A DNA stretch of 64,000 nucleotides from an uncultured Pelagibacteraceae bacterium (GTDB lineage Bacteria; Pseudomonadota; Alphaproteobacteria; Pelagibacterales; AG-422-B15). The notes under the pieces are model-generated. The model ran no database searches. It was given only the letters and a program-made list of their open reading frames with translations, and was not told where the DNA came from. Both the position numbers and the translations under genes were made by a program. Shown piece after piece: positions 23,500 to 33,539 of this stretch. How positions within the stretch are numbered: the stretch's first letter is position 1; every line of letters starts with the position of its first letter. Location: contig CACCAS010000005.1 of the NCBI GenBank assembly GCA_902544065.1, positions 46,857-110,856 of the forward strand, written 5' to 3'.

Positions 23500-24558
23500 A
23501 TGAAAAATTTAAAAAATTTTAATATCTATGAAGGTGGTATCTCATCAATTCCAGGAAAAAAAGATGTAGTCAAAGTGTCTTCTAATGAGTCACCTTTTGG
23601 ACCCAGTATTAGTGTAAAGAAGGCAATTTCAGAAAGCCGACTTAAGACGAATAAATATCCTGACGGTAATTGTATTGAGTTAAAAGAAGCTATATCTAAA
23701 AGTTTCAAATTAAAGAGCAGCAATCTTTTTGTTGGAAATGGTTCAGATGAGATACTTGGTATTGCATGTCAATTATTTTTAAACAAAGGTGATGAGGTTA
23801 TTGTTCCAAAGCATAGCTTTTTAATGTTCGAAATCTATTCCAAAATAAGTGGTGGAGTTATTAAGAGATCAGCAACAAAAAATCTTCGGGTGAATTTAGA
23901 AAGTTTATTAAAATCTATCACTAAAAAAACAAAGATGATTTTTATTGCACAGCCTAATAATCCTACAGGTTTTTATTTATCGAAAAAAGATCTCGCAATG
24001 ATGATAAAAAAAATTCCAAAAAAAATTATGATTATAATTGATGCAGCATACGCTGAGTACATGACTGATAATGATTACTCAAATGGACTTGAATTTGCTC
24101 AAAAAAACAAAAATGTAATTGTTACACGTACATTTTCTAAAATATATGGACTAGCTTCTCTTAGACTAGGCTGGTGTTATGCTCACAGTAATATTATTAG
24201 TTCTATGAACAAAGTCAGAGGACCTTTTAATGTGAACCAATTGGCACAAGTTGCAGGAATTCAAGCATTGAAAGACAAAAAATATACAAGCAATTCAAAA
24301 AAACATAATACATTGTGGCTCAACATTATGAATAAAGAGTTAAGTAAACTGCCTATAAAAGTTTATGATAGTAGAGCTAACTTTTTACTTATAGATGTAG
24401 GAAAATCTGTATCTAAACTAAATAAGTATCTTTTATCTAAATCAATTATTATTAGGTTAATGGACAAATATAAGTTACCAAGCTGTGTAAGGGTTTCAAT
24501 TGGTACAGCAAACGAAAATAAGAAAGTTATAAAGGCTTTCAAAGATTTTTATAAATGA
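23500..24558 (+). CDS. hisC: Histidinol-phosphate aminotransferase
   Basis: A 352-residue class II aminotransferase. Motifs: KVSSNESPFGPS at the N-terminus, FVGNGSDEILGIACQ, AQPNNPTGFYLS, VIDAAYAEY, and the PLP lysine in TRTFSKIYGLASLRLGW (near residue 217). It makes histidinol phosphate and in many alphaproteobacteria also transaminates aromatic precursors. Direct coupling to tyrA (ATGA overlap) suggests a role in tyrosine or phenylalanine synthesis as well. Confidence 0.93.
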   Translation: MKNLKNFNIYEGGISSIPGKKDVVKVSSNESPFGPSISVKKAISESRLKTNKYPDGNCIELKEAISKSFKLKSSNLFVGNGSDEILGIACQLFLNKGDEVIVPKHSFLMFEIYSKISGGVIKRSATKNLRVNLESLLKSITKKTKMIFIAQPNNPTGFYLSKKDLAMMIKKIPKKIMIIIDAAYAEYMTDNDYSNGLEFAQKNKNVIVTRTFSKIYGLASLRLGWCYAHSNIISSMNKVRGPFNVNQLAQVAGIQALKDKKYTSNSKKHNTLWLNIMNKELSKLPIKVYDSRANFLLIDVGKSVSKLNKYLLSKSIIIRLMDKYKLPSCVRVSIGTANENKKVIKAFKDFYK

Positions 24559-25481
24559 CAAATAAGAAAAAGCTATTTAAGCAAATTACTATCATTGGGC
24601 TAGGTTTGATTGGTTCATCACTAGCACTGTCTATAAAGAAAAGTAAAATCTCTTCTAAAACAGTGGGTTACTCCAGATCTTCTAAAACCAGAAATACATC
24701 TAAAAGACTCAACTTAGTTGATAAGGTAAGTAATAAATTAGAGGAGTCTGTAAGAGGGTCAGATTTGATAATAATTTGTACTCCTTTAAGTAGTTATTCA
24801 AATATAATAAAAAAAATTATACCTCACATATCAAAAGGCACAATTATCTCTGACGTCGGCTCTGCAAAAGAAAAAACTATTAACGAAATAATTCCTCTCT
24901 TAAGTAATGATGATATTTTTATACCCGCTCACCCTATAGCTGGAACAGAAAAAAGTGGCCCAAGTGCTGGGTTTGCAGAATTATTTGATGACAGGTGGTG
25001 CATAATCACTCCACTTAAAAACAATAAAAAAAGTCATATTAATAAAGTAAAAAATCTTTGGAAATCATTAGGAAGCGATGTTGAGGTAATGTCCCCTCAA
25101 AGACATGACAGAGTAATGGCAATCACTTCTCATTTACCTCACTTAATTGCTTATAATATTGTATCTACTGCTGCAGATCTCGAGAATGTAACAAAGTCTG
25201 ACATCATTAAGTATAGTGCCAGTGGTTTTAGAGACTTTACTAGAATTGCATCATCTGATCCAACGATGTGGAGGGATATATTTCTTAATAATAAGGAAGC
25301 TGTATTGGAGATGATTAGTAGATTTACAGAGGATTTAACTGCTTTACAAAAATCAATTCGTTGGGAAGACGGCAAAAGTCTACATAAACTCTTTTCAAAA
25401 ACAAGAAAAGTACGAGACAAAATAATTTCAGCAGGACAAGATACTGTAGATGCTGATTTTGGCAGATCAAAAAAAAGATAA
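24555..25481 (+). CDS. tyrA: Prephenate/arogenate dehydrogenase
   Basis: A 308-residue NAD(P)-dependent dehydrogenase of tyrosine synthesis. The nucleotide-binding motif IIGLGLIGSSLALSI is at the N-terminus, DVGSAKEKT follows, HPIAGTEKSGPSAGF holds the conserved catalytic histidine region and TSHLPHLIAY the second. Length is near the minimal TyrA without an ACT domain. It overlaps hisC by four bases at its start and the opposing DUF2125 gene by 15 bases at its end. Confidence 0.93.
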   Translation: MTNKKKLFKQITIIGLGLIGSSLALSIKKSKISSKTVGYSRSSKTRNTSKRLNLVDKVSNKLEESVRGSDLIIICTPLSSYSNIIKKIIPHISKGTIISDVGSAKEKTINEIIPLLSNDDIFIPAHPIAGTEKSGPSAGFAELFDDRWCIITPLKNNKKSHINKVKNLWKSLGSDVEVMSPQRHDRVMAITSHLPHLIAYNIVSTAADLENVTKSDIIKYSASGFRDFTRIASSDPTMWRDIFLNNKEAVLEMISRFTEDLTALQKSIRWEDGKSLHKLFSKTRKVRDKIISAGQDTVDADFGRSKKR

Positions 25482-26204
25482 GTCCTTCAAATCTAATAAG
25501 GGCATAAACAGTAATGACACTTTTCCATTATTAACAGTTAAAGGCGCACTGAATAATTTATTTTGATTTTCATTTTCTATAATATCAACCTGTAAGCTAC
25601 CATTGTAAGTAATCGATGAAATTTCACCATTAATACTTACCTTAGTCTTTCCGATATATGAGTTGAGGAAATCATTTGCAATCCCTGAAAAATCAATCTT
25701 GTAAACTGACTGGTCGTCTAAATCTATCCTCATTAAAAGTTGATTGATTGTACCAACTTTATATTCATTATAATTCAAATCAAGGTAATCAGATATCAAC
25801 AAAAGTTTCATAACTTTGCCTTCATTCAAAACTATCTTGCCCTGAAGGTTTTTAAAATCAAAAAGAGATTCTGAGCTATTAGCTATATCTGAACCTTCAA
25901 CTTGGTTACTTCTTAAATATAAAGTATCAATTTGAAATGGGTTCATATCAATTCTGACATCATGAAAATTAATATTAGATAAGAAATTGTTTTCAAATTT
26001 ATTGAACATTAACTTATTAATAAGAGCACTCATTCTATATGGGTAACCTGATATTGATATATTGCTGTAACTACTATTCATATTATCTAGATTATTTTTT
26101 ATTTGAGTTTTAAATTGAACTGAGATGAAAAGCCAATATGCTGAGTAGATAAATAAAATAGCAACAACAAGGAAAATTATTCTCCTAAAATAGGCATTCT
26201 TCAT
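25467..26204 (-). CDS. DUF2125-type membrane-anchored protein
   Basis: A 245-residue protein with one N-terminal membrane segment (about residues 9-28), then a beta-rich periplasmic domain. The short SISGYPYRM motif and overall pattern match the alphaproteobacterial DUF2125 family. Function is not known. It lies in a tyrA/plsC neighbourhood that recurs in alphaproteobacteria, and its start overlaps the plsC stop by four bases, so a role at the envelope is plausible. Confidence 0.7.
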   Translation of the reverse strand: MKNAYFRRIIFLVVAILFIYSAYWLFISVQFKTQIKNNLDNMNSSYSNISISGYPYRMSALINKLMFNKFENNFLSNINFHDVRIDMNPFQIDTLYLRSNQVEGSDIANSSESLFDFKNLQGKIVLNEGKVMKLLLISDYLDLNYNEYKVGTINQLLMRIDLDDQSVYKIDFSGIANDFLNSYIGKTKVSINGEISSITYNGSLQVDIIENENQNKLFSAPLTVNNGKVSLLFMPLLDLKDLSFF

Positions 26205-26935
26205 TTAGGAAAATTAATCCTAGCTTCAGATAATAAATCATCTGATTTATTTTCTATTATATCATACAGTTTTTTTGTGAATACTTCTTTTTCCAAACCT
26301 GCTTCAATTGGTTTTAGAAATTCAATGACCATTCTGCCAGGGTATCTAAGAAATCTTCTTCGTGACCAAAAGTACCCACAATTTATTGCCACTGGAAGAC
26401 AAGGGATATTCAGACCATCATAAAGAGCTGTAACGCCATATTTATATGGTCGTTTTACTCCTATCGGTGTTCTAGTACCTTCAGGAAAGATTAAAAGTGG
26501 TCGTGGGTCAGCGTCCATACTTCTTTTTGCAGAATTTACCATTGCTTGAATATTTGTTTCGCCCTTTCGTCTATCTACATAAATAAAATTAGCTTTCTTA
26601 AAACATAGGCCAACTACTGGAATTAATAAAAGTTGTTTTTTTGCAATTATAGACGGAGTTTCAATTGCATCATTTAAAAATATTGCCTCAGCAAGTGATT
26701 GATGTTTAGAAGCAATTAAATATTTTCGTTCTTTAGGTATATTCTCAAGGCCTCGATATTCAATTTCAAGATTTGCAAATAGTTTTAAGCTTATTCTTGT
26801 GTGAATGGATTGAAAGTGAATAATTCCTAACATATGTTTTTTAGGTAGAAAAAAAAGTACTGGTGCGAATAGGCAGCATGCAATCAATACGATATAGAAA
26901 GCAAGGTTAGCTAGAAAAGAATTTATGTAGATCAT
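26201..26935 (-). CDS. plsC: 1-acyl-sn-glycerol-3-phosphate acyltransferase
   Basis: A 244-residue inner-membrane acyltransferase with an N-terminal hydrophobic stretch of about 30 residues. FPEGTRTPIG is conserved motif III and FIYVDRRKGE motif II. Motif I reads SKHQSLAEAIFL, that is HX4E rather than the usual HX4D, a conservative change at the catalytic dyad. It forms phosphatidic acid from lysophosphatidic acid. Overlaps both neighbours by one to four bases. Confidence 0.88.
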   Translation of the reverse strand: MIYINSFLANLAFYIVLIACCLFAPVLFFLPKKHMLGIIHFQSIHTRISLKLFANLEIEYRGLENIPKERKYLIASKHQSLAEAIFLNDAIETPSIIAKKQLLLIPVVGLCFKKANFIYVDRRKGETNIQAMVNSAKRSMDADPRPLLIFPEGTRTPIGVKRPYKYGVTALYDGLNIPCLPVAINCGYFWSRRRFLRYPGRMVIEFLKPIEAGLEKEVFTKKLYDIIENKSDDLLSEARINFPK

Positions 26936-27516
26936 TAGTAAAGCCCTATGCTCAAACTTATATAAGTTCTTAAATATTTAATATATTCTAACACTAATTT
27001 TTTCACTCGACTAAATTGCTCTTCACTGATGTTTTTTGTGGATACATAATAGATATTCTCCCTATTTATAAGCCTTTTTGACTCTAATTTTACTCGAGGT
27101 AGGTGATAATCTGATGTAACAATAATAGTGTTGCGATAGTTATTATTTCTTATCCATAGGAATGTTTCCCTTATATTTTCAAAGGTATTTTCTGAGATCG
27201 ATTCAATTTCAATACAGCAATTAAACAGTTTATTATTATTTGGAAAAGCATTTTTTATTTCTGTGTGAGTAATATCTTTATTAACTCCAGATAGAAGAAG
27301 CTTGCTACCATGATTTTGACTTAAAAGTTCTAACCCTTTAGCAATTCTGAATCTGTCTCCTGTTAAGACAACAATACTATCTACTTGGGTTAGATTATGA
27401 TTTCCGTCATCTACTGTCTTAACACTCGAGAAGAAAATATTAAAATGGATCAAAATTAGTATCAATATAGACAATAGGAATAAAAAAAAGTAATACAATT
27501 TTTGTACATTTAACAT
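26935..27516 (-). CDS. YdcF/DUF218 family protein
   Basis: A 193-residue protein with one N-terminal transmembrane segment (about residues 7-30) and a DUF218 domain: QVDSIVVLTGDRFRIAKGLEL, LLLSGVN, SENTFENIRETFLWI and TIIVTSDYHLPRVKLE. These are the family's conserved glycine, ENT and SDYH motifs. Members such as ElyC and SanA act in envelope maintenance; the precise substrate is unknown. It ends against plsC. Confidence 0.85.
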   Translation of the reverse strand: MLNVQKLYYFFLFLLSILILILIHFNIFFSSVKTVDDGNHNLTQVDSIVVLTGDRFRIAKGLELLSQNHGSKLLLSGVNKDITHTEIKNAFPNNNKLFNCCIEIESISENTFENIRETFLWIRNNNYRNTIIVTSDYHLPRVKLESKRLINRENIYYVSTKNISEEQFSRVKKLVLEYIKYLRTYISLSIGLY

Positions 27517-27570
27517 ACTAAATAAGCTACACTAACAAGGTTTAAATATTAACACAGACTAACGCAATTT

Positions 27571-27957
27571 ATGATTATTTCTTGTCCATCATGTTCAGCT
27601 CGCTATGTTGTAAATATTGACGATATCGGTTATGGTAGGCAAGTTAAATGTACTAGGTGTAACCATTCATGGTTTCATGAAAATACGACATATGAAGCCG
27701 AGAAAAAACTACTAATAAATGAGATTAGTAATGAGAAAATTATAAGAGAGAGTCTTTCAGATCAAAACTTACCAGTAGTTTATAAAAATCAGAAAAATAT
27801 TCCACTGCCATTTTTAGTATTGATCGTGCCAGTTATATTTATTTTTGGAAGTATGATAATTGACAGTATCAAGATTGATGCTTTTGCCGTTAGCCAATCT
27901 ATAAATAATTTTATTAGTTTGTTAGTAAATCAAATAACTGAATTATTTAATAATTAA
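27571..27957 (+). CDS. Zinc-ribbon (MJ0042-type) membrane protein
   Basis: A 128-residue protein whose first 38 residues form a MJ0042-type zinc ribbon: ISCPSCSARYVV, then KCTRCNHSWFH (two CxxC pairs). A transmembrane segment lies near residues 88-106 (LPFLVLIVPVIFIFGSMII). This layout is common in alphaproteobacteria, and the function is not established. It is divergent from the YdcF gene and its end overlaps the opposing lysA stop by four bases. Confidence 0.82.
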   Translation: MIISCPSCSARYVVNIDDIGYGRQVKCTRCNHSWFHENTTYEAEKKLLINEISNEKIIRESLSDQNLPVVYKNQKNIPLPFLVLIVPVIFIFGSMIIDSIKIDAFAVSQSINNFISLLVNQITELFNN

Positions 27958-29186
27958 AGTTCATTTTTTATGAAGTCATCAAATGACTGTTTTTTTCTTA
28001 TTATTTGAATTTCATCTTTATTAATTAAAATTTCTTCAATAAACGGTCTGGCATTATAATTTGAACTCATTGTCGATCCATAGGCTCCAACATTTTTAAT
28101 AACTACATTATCTCCTTCTTCTATATTAGCAAATTTAGTAGTTCTCATAAATTTGTCAGAAGACTCACATATTGGTCCAACTATTTCTGTTTCAATGTTG
28201 TGATCTGAATCATTTAATTTTGAAGTTAAAATTTCATGCTCTGCATCGTATAAAGCAGGCCGCATCATATCATTCATACCTGCATCAATTATAATAAATT
28301 TTTTTCCTTCACTTATTTTAGTATAAAGAACTTTTGAAACAAGTATTCCTGCATCAGCTGCAATTAATCTCCCAGGCTCAAAGATAAAATTAAATCTTTC
28401 TTTATCAAAATATGAAATCAGCATATCGTAATAATCTTTAAAGCTAAAATTTCTTTCTTCGGGACTTATTCCTCCGCCAACATCAATAGTTTTCAGCGAG
28501 TTGTAATTCAATTGTATTTTATCAATTAAGTTTTTAGCAACTTCAAAAGAATTTTTAAATGGACTTAAATCTTTTATATTACTGCCTATATGAAATGCAA
28601 TAGCTGTAATCGAAAGAGAGGAAAATTCTTTAGTTTTATTAAATATCTCTAAAGTTTCATTTACAGATATTCCAAATTTATTTTCAAGACTCCCAGTTGT
28701 TATTTTTTCATGCGTATCAGATTGTACATCAGGATTTATCCTAATCCCAATATTTTGAACTTTACCAATTCCTTCAGCTATCTGATTAATTTTTTTTAAC
28801 TCAGCTAAAGACTCTACATTAATTTGAAAGCAATCATTTGCAATTGCATACTTAATTTCATTTTCGCTTTTTCCAATTCCAGAAAATACTATTTTTTGAG
28901 GTGGTATCCCTGCTTCAATTGCTTTTTTAAATTCCCATTCAGATACCACATCAGCACCAGCACCTAACGAGGCCAAGATTCTTAATAGTGTGAGATTGGA
29001 ATTTGATTTTAAAGAAAAACAAATTTTATAATCGAGATCTGAAAACACATTATTAAAATTATTATAGTTATTAGTGAGCACACTTTTGCTGTAACAATAA
29101 AATGGTGTTTGGTGTTTTTCAGAGATTTCATCTACACTAACATTCCCAAATCTAAGAATATTATTTTCATATTTCAGTTCTGACAT
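27954..29186 (-). CDS. lysA: Diaminopimelate decarboxylase
   Basis: A 410-residue PLP enzyme of fold type III. PFYCYSKSVLTNNYNNF is at the N-terminus with KICFSLKSNSNLTLLRIL carrying the PLP lysine, followed by SGIGKSENEI, GIRINPD, FHIGSNIKDL, DVGGGISPEE, FEPGRLIAADAG and the second-substrate CESSDKF region. It makes lysine from meso-diaminopimelate. The lptM gene immediately precedes it. Confidence 0.96.
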   Translation of the reverse strand: MSELKYENNILRFGNVSVDEISEKHQTPFYCYSKSVLTNNYNNFNNVFSDLDYKICFSLKSNSNLTLLRILASLGAGADVVSEWEFKKAIEAGIPPQKIVFSGIGKSENEIKYAIANDCFQINVESLAELKKINQIAEGIGKVQNIGIRINPDVQSDTHEKITTGSLENKFGISVNETLEIFNKTKEFSSLSITAIAFHIGSNIKDLSPFKNSFEVAKNLIDKIQLNYNSLKTIDVGGGISPEERNFSFKDYYDMLISYFDKERFNFIFEPGRLIAADAGILVSKVLYTKISEGKKFIIIDAGMNDMMRPALYDAEHEILTSKLNDSDHNIETEIVGPICESSDKFMRTTKFANIEEGDNVVIKNVGAYGSTMSSNYNARPFIEEILINKDEIQIIRKKQSFDDFIKNEL

Positions 29187-29188
29187 AA

Positions 29189-29311
29189 CTACACCTTGAC
29201 AGTTGAAGATTGATATAAATATCCTGTCTCAACTGGAGGGTACTCAAGTGAACCTTTCTTGCCACAACCATATATAAAAATTAATAGTATCAAAATACTA
29301 ATACTTTTCAT
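29189..29311 (-). CDS. lptM: Small lipoprotein LptM-like
   Basis: A 40-residue ORF. The N-terminus is hydrophobic (ISILILLIFIY) and ends in a lipobox followed by GCGKKGSLEYPP. The pattern CG-KG-L--P is the signature of the small lipoprotein LptM/YifL family, which helps oxidise the LPS translocon protein LptD. The position between argH and lysA is the family's usual place. Start overlaps the argH end by 14 bases; the stop precedes lysA by two bases. Confidence 0.85.
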   Translation of the reverse strand: MKSISILILLIFIYGCGKKGSLEYPPVETGYLYQSSTVKV

Positions 29312-30695
29312 TTTTGATCTCCTTACGCGCAATGGCAATCATTTTCTTTATTTGACTTATAGCAGTGCCACCGTAACTCTGTTTATTATTAACACCTTTT
29401 TTTATACTAAGGAAATCATATAAAGATTTATCAATATTTTGATCAAATGATTTATAATCACGAAGTGTAATATCTTTTAAGAATAATTTCTTTTTCTCAG
29501 CAAAATTTACAATTTTTCCAGTAAGACTATGCGCATCTCTGAAAGTATAATTTAGCTTAATTACAAGCCAATCTGCTAATTCAGTAGCATTTATGTAGGT
29601 TTTGGAGATAATCTTCTCTGCAGACTTTTTGTTAATTTCTAATGTGTCAATGATTTCAATCATACAATCTAGACAAATATGCAACGTCTCACTCGTTGAT
29701 GTAACTAAGATTTTGTCTTCTTGAAGATCTTTACTGTAAGTCAGAGGCAGTGACTTCATTAGATTTAGCATTGACGAAAGATTTCCTATTGCAATAGAAG
29801 CTTTGGCTCTTATAAGCTCAGCGCCGTCTGGATTCCTTTTTTGTGGCATTATAGATGAGCTAGACATTAACTGATCACCAATTTTGAAGAAGTTAATTAG
29901 ATCTGAAGAATAAAGCGCAACTTCTTCTGCGATCCTTGACAGGTGCATAGAAAGTAACGAAGCACTTGATAAAAAATCAATAACAAAATCTCTGTCCGAA
30001 ACTGTATCTAGAGAGTTTCTTGTAGGTTTTTTGAATCCTAGGGTTTTAGTAGTTTTGTTTCGATTTATAGAAAAATTAGTTCCTGCGAGTGCGCCAACAC
30101 CTAGAGGATTTTCATCAAGTCTTTTTAATGAGTCCCCAAACCTAGTTGTGTCTCTTGAAAACATTTCATAGTAAGCCATAAAATAATGGCCAGCAGATAT
30201 AGGCTGTGCAGACTGAAAGTGTGTAAGCCCTGGTAGCAATATTTCAATATTTTTATTTGCAGACTTCACTAAAGAGTTTTTCAATCTTTTTATTTTTTTT
30301 GAAATTAATACATTATCTTTTTTCATCCATAGTTTCAGATCTGTTATCACTTGATCATTTCTTGAACGCGCAGTATGAAGCTTACCAGCAACATCGCCTA
30401 TGATTTCACTTAATCTGTATTCAATATTCATATGAATATCTTCTAATTGATTATCAAACTTAAATTTATTATTTTTTATTTCAGATTTAATTTTTTTCAA
30501 CCCGCTTATGATTTTATTTGATTCACTTACCGAAATAATTTTTTGTGATCCGAGCATTGATGCATGAGCAATAGATGCCTCAATATCTTCATTGAATAAA
30601 AATTTATCAGATTCGATAGAAGAATTGATTTTTTCAAAGGCTGCGCTCACTGGTTTTTTAAACCTATTTCTTAATTTATTTTTTTTTATAGACAT
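29298..30695 (-). CDS. argH: Argininosuccinate lyase
   Basis: A 465-residue fumarase/aspartase superfamily lyase, last step of arginine synthesis. The signature loop SSSIMPQKRNPDGAELIRAK is present, along with EDIHMNIEYRLSE, KLHTARSRNDQVITDLKLW, PGLTHFQSAQPISAGHYF and SLDTVSDRDFVIDFL. Length is normal. It is divergent from the TlpA-like gene with a 28-base gap. Confidence 0.96.
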   Translation of the reverse strand: MSIKKNKLRNRFKKPVSAAFEKINSSIESDKFLFNEDIEASIAHASMLGSQKIISVSESNKIISGLKKIKSEIKNNKFKFDNQLEDIHMNIEYRLSEIIGDVAGKLHTARSRNDQVITDLKLWMKKDNVLISKKIKRLKNSLVKSANKNIEILLPGLTHFQSAQPISAGHYFMAYYEMFSRDTTRFGDSLKRLDENPLGVGALAGTNFSINRNKTTKTLGFKKPTRNSLDTVSDRDFVIDFLSSASLLSMHLSRIAEEVALYSSDLINFFKIGDQLMSSSSIMPQKRNPDGAELIRAKASIAIGNLSSMLNLMKSLPLTYSKDLQEDKILVTSTSETLHICLDCMIEIIDTLEINKKSAEKIISKTYINATELADWLVIKLNYTFRDAHSLTGKIVNFAEKKKLFLKDITLRDYKSFDQNIDKSLYDFLSIKKGVNNKQSYGGTAISQIKKMIAIARKEIKNEKY

Positions 30696-30723
30696 TTTAC
30701 TTTAAGATTATACTTTCCAATTT

Positions 30724-31260
30724 ATGTTGCTTAAAAACTTTAGGTCCAGATTAATTTTGATGGTATATGCCATAATTCTCTTGTTTTGCAACAGTTTATA
30801 TAATTCATACTTAAGTGCTAATGAACTTATCATTTATGAAAAGCAAGGTTTTTCCAGTAAATTTCAAGATATAAATGGTACTGACTTGGATCTTCAAAAT
30901 TTTGAGGGAAAACTAATTTTAGTTAATCTTTGGGCAACATGGTGTGAACCTTGCAAAGAAGAAATGCCTTCTTTAGATAGATTGCAAAAAAAATTTGATA
31001 AAGAAATTTTTCAAATCCTCCCAATTAGCTTAGACCGAGGACCGAAAAAAAATTCAATCAATTTTTTTAAAGAATATAATATTGAAGAATTAGATATTTA
31101 TTTTGACGACAAGAACAATATCCCAAGAGAGGCAAGGGCAGCTGGGTTGCCTCACTCTATTTTTATTAACCAAAATGGTAATGAGATTGCTAAGTTAATT
31201 GGTCCAGCAGAATGGGACAGTGACTACTTTGTAAACTTTATTAGAGAAACGTTAAACTAA
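30724..31260 (+). CDS. TlpA/ResA-like membrane-anchored thioredoxin
   Basis: A 178-residue protein with an N-terminal membrane or signal segment (about residues 9-31) and a thioredoxin-like domain with NLWATWCEPCKEEMPSL; CEPC is the redox site. AAGLPHSIFINQNG contains the cis-proline loop. Proteins of this class reduce apocytochrome c or other envelope cysteines. A separate position from ccm genes leaves its partner unknown. It is divergent from argH, as is usual for tlpA in alphaproteobacteria. Confidence 0.88.
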   Translation: MLLKNFRSRLILMVYAIILLFCNSLYNSYLSANELIIYEKQGFSSKFQDINGTDLDLQNFEGKLILVNLWATWCEPCKEEMPSLDRLQKKFDKEIFQILPISLDRGPKKNSINFFKEYNIEELDIYFDDKNNIPREARAAGLPHSIFINQNGNEIAKLIGPAEWDSDYFVNFIRETLN

Positions 31261-32190
31261 TTAAAGAGCTTGTTCTAATTCTGGTAATACCTGAAACAAG
31301 TCAGCTACTAATCCGTAATCAGCAACATCAAAAATCGGAGCTTCTTCATCTTTGTTGATTGCAACTATCACCTTTGAATCTTTCATGCCAGCAAGATGCT
31401 GAATTGCTCCAGATATTCCCACAGCAATATATAATTCAGGGGCAACTACTTTACCAGTTTGTCCAACTTGATAATCATTTGGAACAAAGCCTGCATCTAC
31501 CGCAGCTCTTGAAGCACCTACGGCAGCTCCAAGTTTTTCAGCTACTTTATCTAAGAGTTCAAAGTTTTCGCCATTTTGCATTCCACGTCCGCCAGAAATA
31601 ATAGTTTTCGCAGAGGTTAACTCTGGTCTATCAGATTTAGTTAACTCTTCTCCTATGAATTCAGAAATCGATGGCATATTTTCAGCATTTATTTTTGTTA
31701 TCTCACAACCGGAAGATCCCATAACCGCTGATTTAAAAGCAGTAGGCCTCACAGTAAGAACCTTTTTTGGATCGCTAGTTTGAACTGTAGCGATAGCATT
31801 ACCAGCATAAATTGTTCTAATGAAAGTATCAGGTCCTTCAATTGCAATAATTTCAGAGATCTGAGAGACATCTAATTTTGCTGCAAGTCTAGGCATAACA
31901 TTCTTTCCAGTCGTGGTAGCCGCAGCTAAAAAGTATTCATAATCTCCAGATATATTTAGTATTAATTGGGTTAGATTTTCAGCCAGTATATTATTAAAGC
32001 TATCGTCATCTACATGCATTAGCTTATTTAGTCCCTCTATTTTAGAAGCTTCAGCAATGACAGAGTCGATATCTGATCCTACAATTAACCCGTGAACATC
32101 ACCATCTATTTGGGACGTTGCTGAGATTGCCTTTAAACTTTGGTCACTTACTTGTCCATTTGCATGTTCAATAAAAAATAATGTTGTCAT
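31261..32190 (-). CDS. etfA: Electron transfer flavoprotein subunit alpha
   Basis: A 309-residue EtfA. The C-terminal FAD domain has [40 protein letters not shown] and [22 protein letters not shown] carries electrons from acyl-CoA dehydrogenases to ETF:quinone oxidoreductase. It overlaps the etfB stop by four bases, and lies in the same minus-strand block as methylsuccinyl-CoA dehydrogenase, a plausible electron donor. Confidence 0.96.
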   Translation of the reverse strand: MTTLFFIEHANGQVSDQSLKAISATSQIDGDVHGLIVGSDIDSVIAEASKIEGLNKLMHVDDDSFNNILAENLTQLILNISGDYEYFLAAATTTGKNVMPRLAAKLDVSQISEIIAIEGPDTFIRTIYAGNAIATVQTSDPKKVLTVRPTAFKSAVMGSSGCEITKINAENMPSISEFIGEELTKSDRPELTSAKTIISGGRGMQNGENFELLDKVAEKLGAAVGASRAAVDAGFVPNDYQVGQTGKVVAPELYIAVGISGAIQHLAGMKDSKVIVAINKDEEAPIFDVADYGLVADLFQVLPELEQAL

Positions 32191-32936
32191 ATAACACCTG
32201 CCTCGTTTTTAAGTTTTTCAACTAATTCAGAAATATTTTCTACCTTAATGCCCGCTTCTCTCTTTGGAGGCTCTATAACTTTTAGTACATTCACTCTAGG
32301 GGTGACGTCAATTCCGTAATCCTCTGGTGATTTTTGATCAATAGGTTTTTTCTTTGCTTTCATTATATTTGGAAGAGAAGCATATCGAGGCTCATTTAAT
32401 CTTAAGTCGGTTGTGATAATAGCCGGCATATTTAGGCTCACTGTTTGTAAGCCACCGTCAATTTCTCGAGTGACTTTAACTTTATCTGAGTCAATTTCAA
32501 TTTTTGATGCAAACGTACCTTGAGGCATATCAGTTAGTGCTGCTAACATTTGTCCCGTCTGGTTATTGTCACCATCAATTGCTTGTTTACCAGAGATAAC
32601 TAGTCCTGGAGATTCTTGCTCACAAATCTTAGATAAAATTTTTGCGATTGATATTGGCTCAATTTTTTTTTCAGTTAAAACATGTATTCCTCTATCCGCA
32701 CCCATGGCTAACGCTGTCCTTATAGTTTCTTGACAAGACTGATTTCCAATTGAAACAGCAATTATTTCTTCAGCTTTCCCAGCCTCCTTCAATCTGATCG
32801 CTTCCTCAACTGCAATTTCGCAAAAGGGATTCATTGACATTTTTACATTCTCAGTTTCGACACCAGTTTCATCAGATTTAACTCTAATATTTACATATGG
32901 ATCAATAACTCGTTTTACGGGAACTAAAATTTTCAT
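32187..32936 (-). CDS. etfB: Electron transfer flavoprotein subunit beta
   Basis: A 249-residue Etf[48 protein letters not shown] and [20 protein letters not shown] (AMP/nucleotide-binding region) are all typical. It is coupled to etfA and lies 40 bases after the adenosyltransferase gene of the ethylmalonyl-CoA block. Confidence 0.96.
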   Translation of the reverse strand: MKILVPVKRVIDPYVNIRVKSDETGVETENVKMSMNPFCEIAVEEAIRLKEAGKAEEIIAVSIGNQSCQETIRTALAMGADRGIHVLTEKKIEPISIAKILSKICEQESPGLVISGKQAIDGDNNQTGQMLAALTDMPQGTFASKIEIDSDKVKVTREIDGGLQTVSLNMPAIITTDLRLNEPRYASLPNIMKAKKKPIDQKSPEDYGIDVTPRVNVLKVIEPPKREAGIKVENISELVEKLKNEAGVI

Positions 32937-32975
32937 ACCTGTTTTATAATACCTTTTTAATTTGAGTAAACATAT

Positions 32976-33539
32976 TTATACATTCTTACCAGGCTTCCAA
33001 AGAATATCTTTTTTTCCATTATCATTTTCTACACGTGATAATACAAAAAATAAATCTGATAAACGATTGATATATTTAAGTGCTTGTTCATTAATTTTTT
33101 CTTTTTTTGATAAAGATACAATGAGTGTTTCTGCTCTTCTTGCAACAGTTCTGGCATTGTGAAAAAATGACGCAGCTTTACTCCCTCCAGGCAAAACAAA
33201 GGAACTGAGGGGCTTTAACTTTTTATTATATTTATCAATAACTTTTTCTATTCGTTCAACCTGATTACTAGTAATTCGAAGCGGCTTATACTTAGGTTTT
33301 GCTTCTATAGGTGTTGCAAGATCTGCTCCTAAGTCAAAAAGATCATTTTGAATTTCTGAAGTTATTTTTTTTATACTTGCTTTAGTATAAAGATTGACGA
33401 TACCAAGTATCGAATTCAGCTCATCTACTGTTCCGTAAGCTTTAATGCGAATATTATCTTTAAAAATTCGTTTACCATTTACTAAGCCAGTCTTACCTTT
33501 ATCTCCTGCTTTAGTATAAATTTTATTGAGTTTTACCAT
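32976..33539 (-). CDS. PduO-type ATP:cob(I)alamin adenosyltransferase
   Basis: A 187-residue adenosyltransferase that makes adenosylcobalamin. IYTKAGDKGKTGLVNGKR is the ATP-binding N-terminal motif, and SSFVLPGGSKAASFFHNART with VARRAETLIV is the conserved helical core. Adenosylcobalamin is the cofactor of ethylmalonyl-CoA mutase, encoded 3.2 kb away, so the position is functionally sensible. Its start touches the stop of the HIG1 gene. Confidence 0.94.
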   Translation of the reverse strand: MVKLNKIYTKAGDKGKTGLVNGKRIFKDNIRIKAYGTVDELNSILGIVNLYTKASIKKITSEIQNDLFDLGADLATPIEAKPKYKPLRITSNQVERIEKVIDKYNKKLKPLSSFVLPGGSKAASFFHNARTVARRAETLIVSLSKKEKINEQALKYINRLSDLFFVLSRVENDNGKKDILWKPGKNV

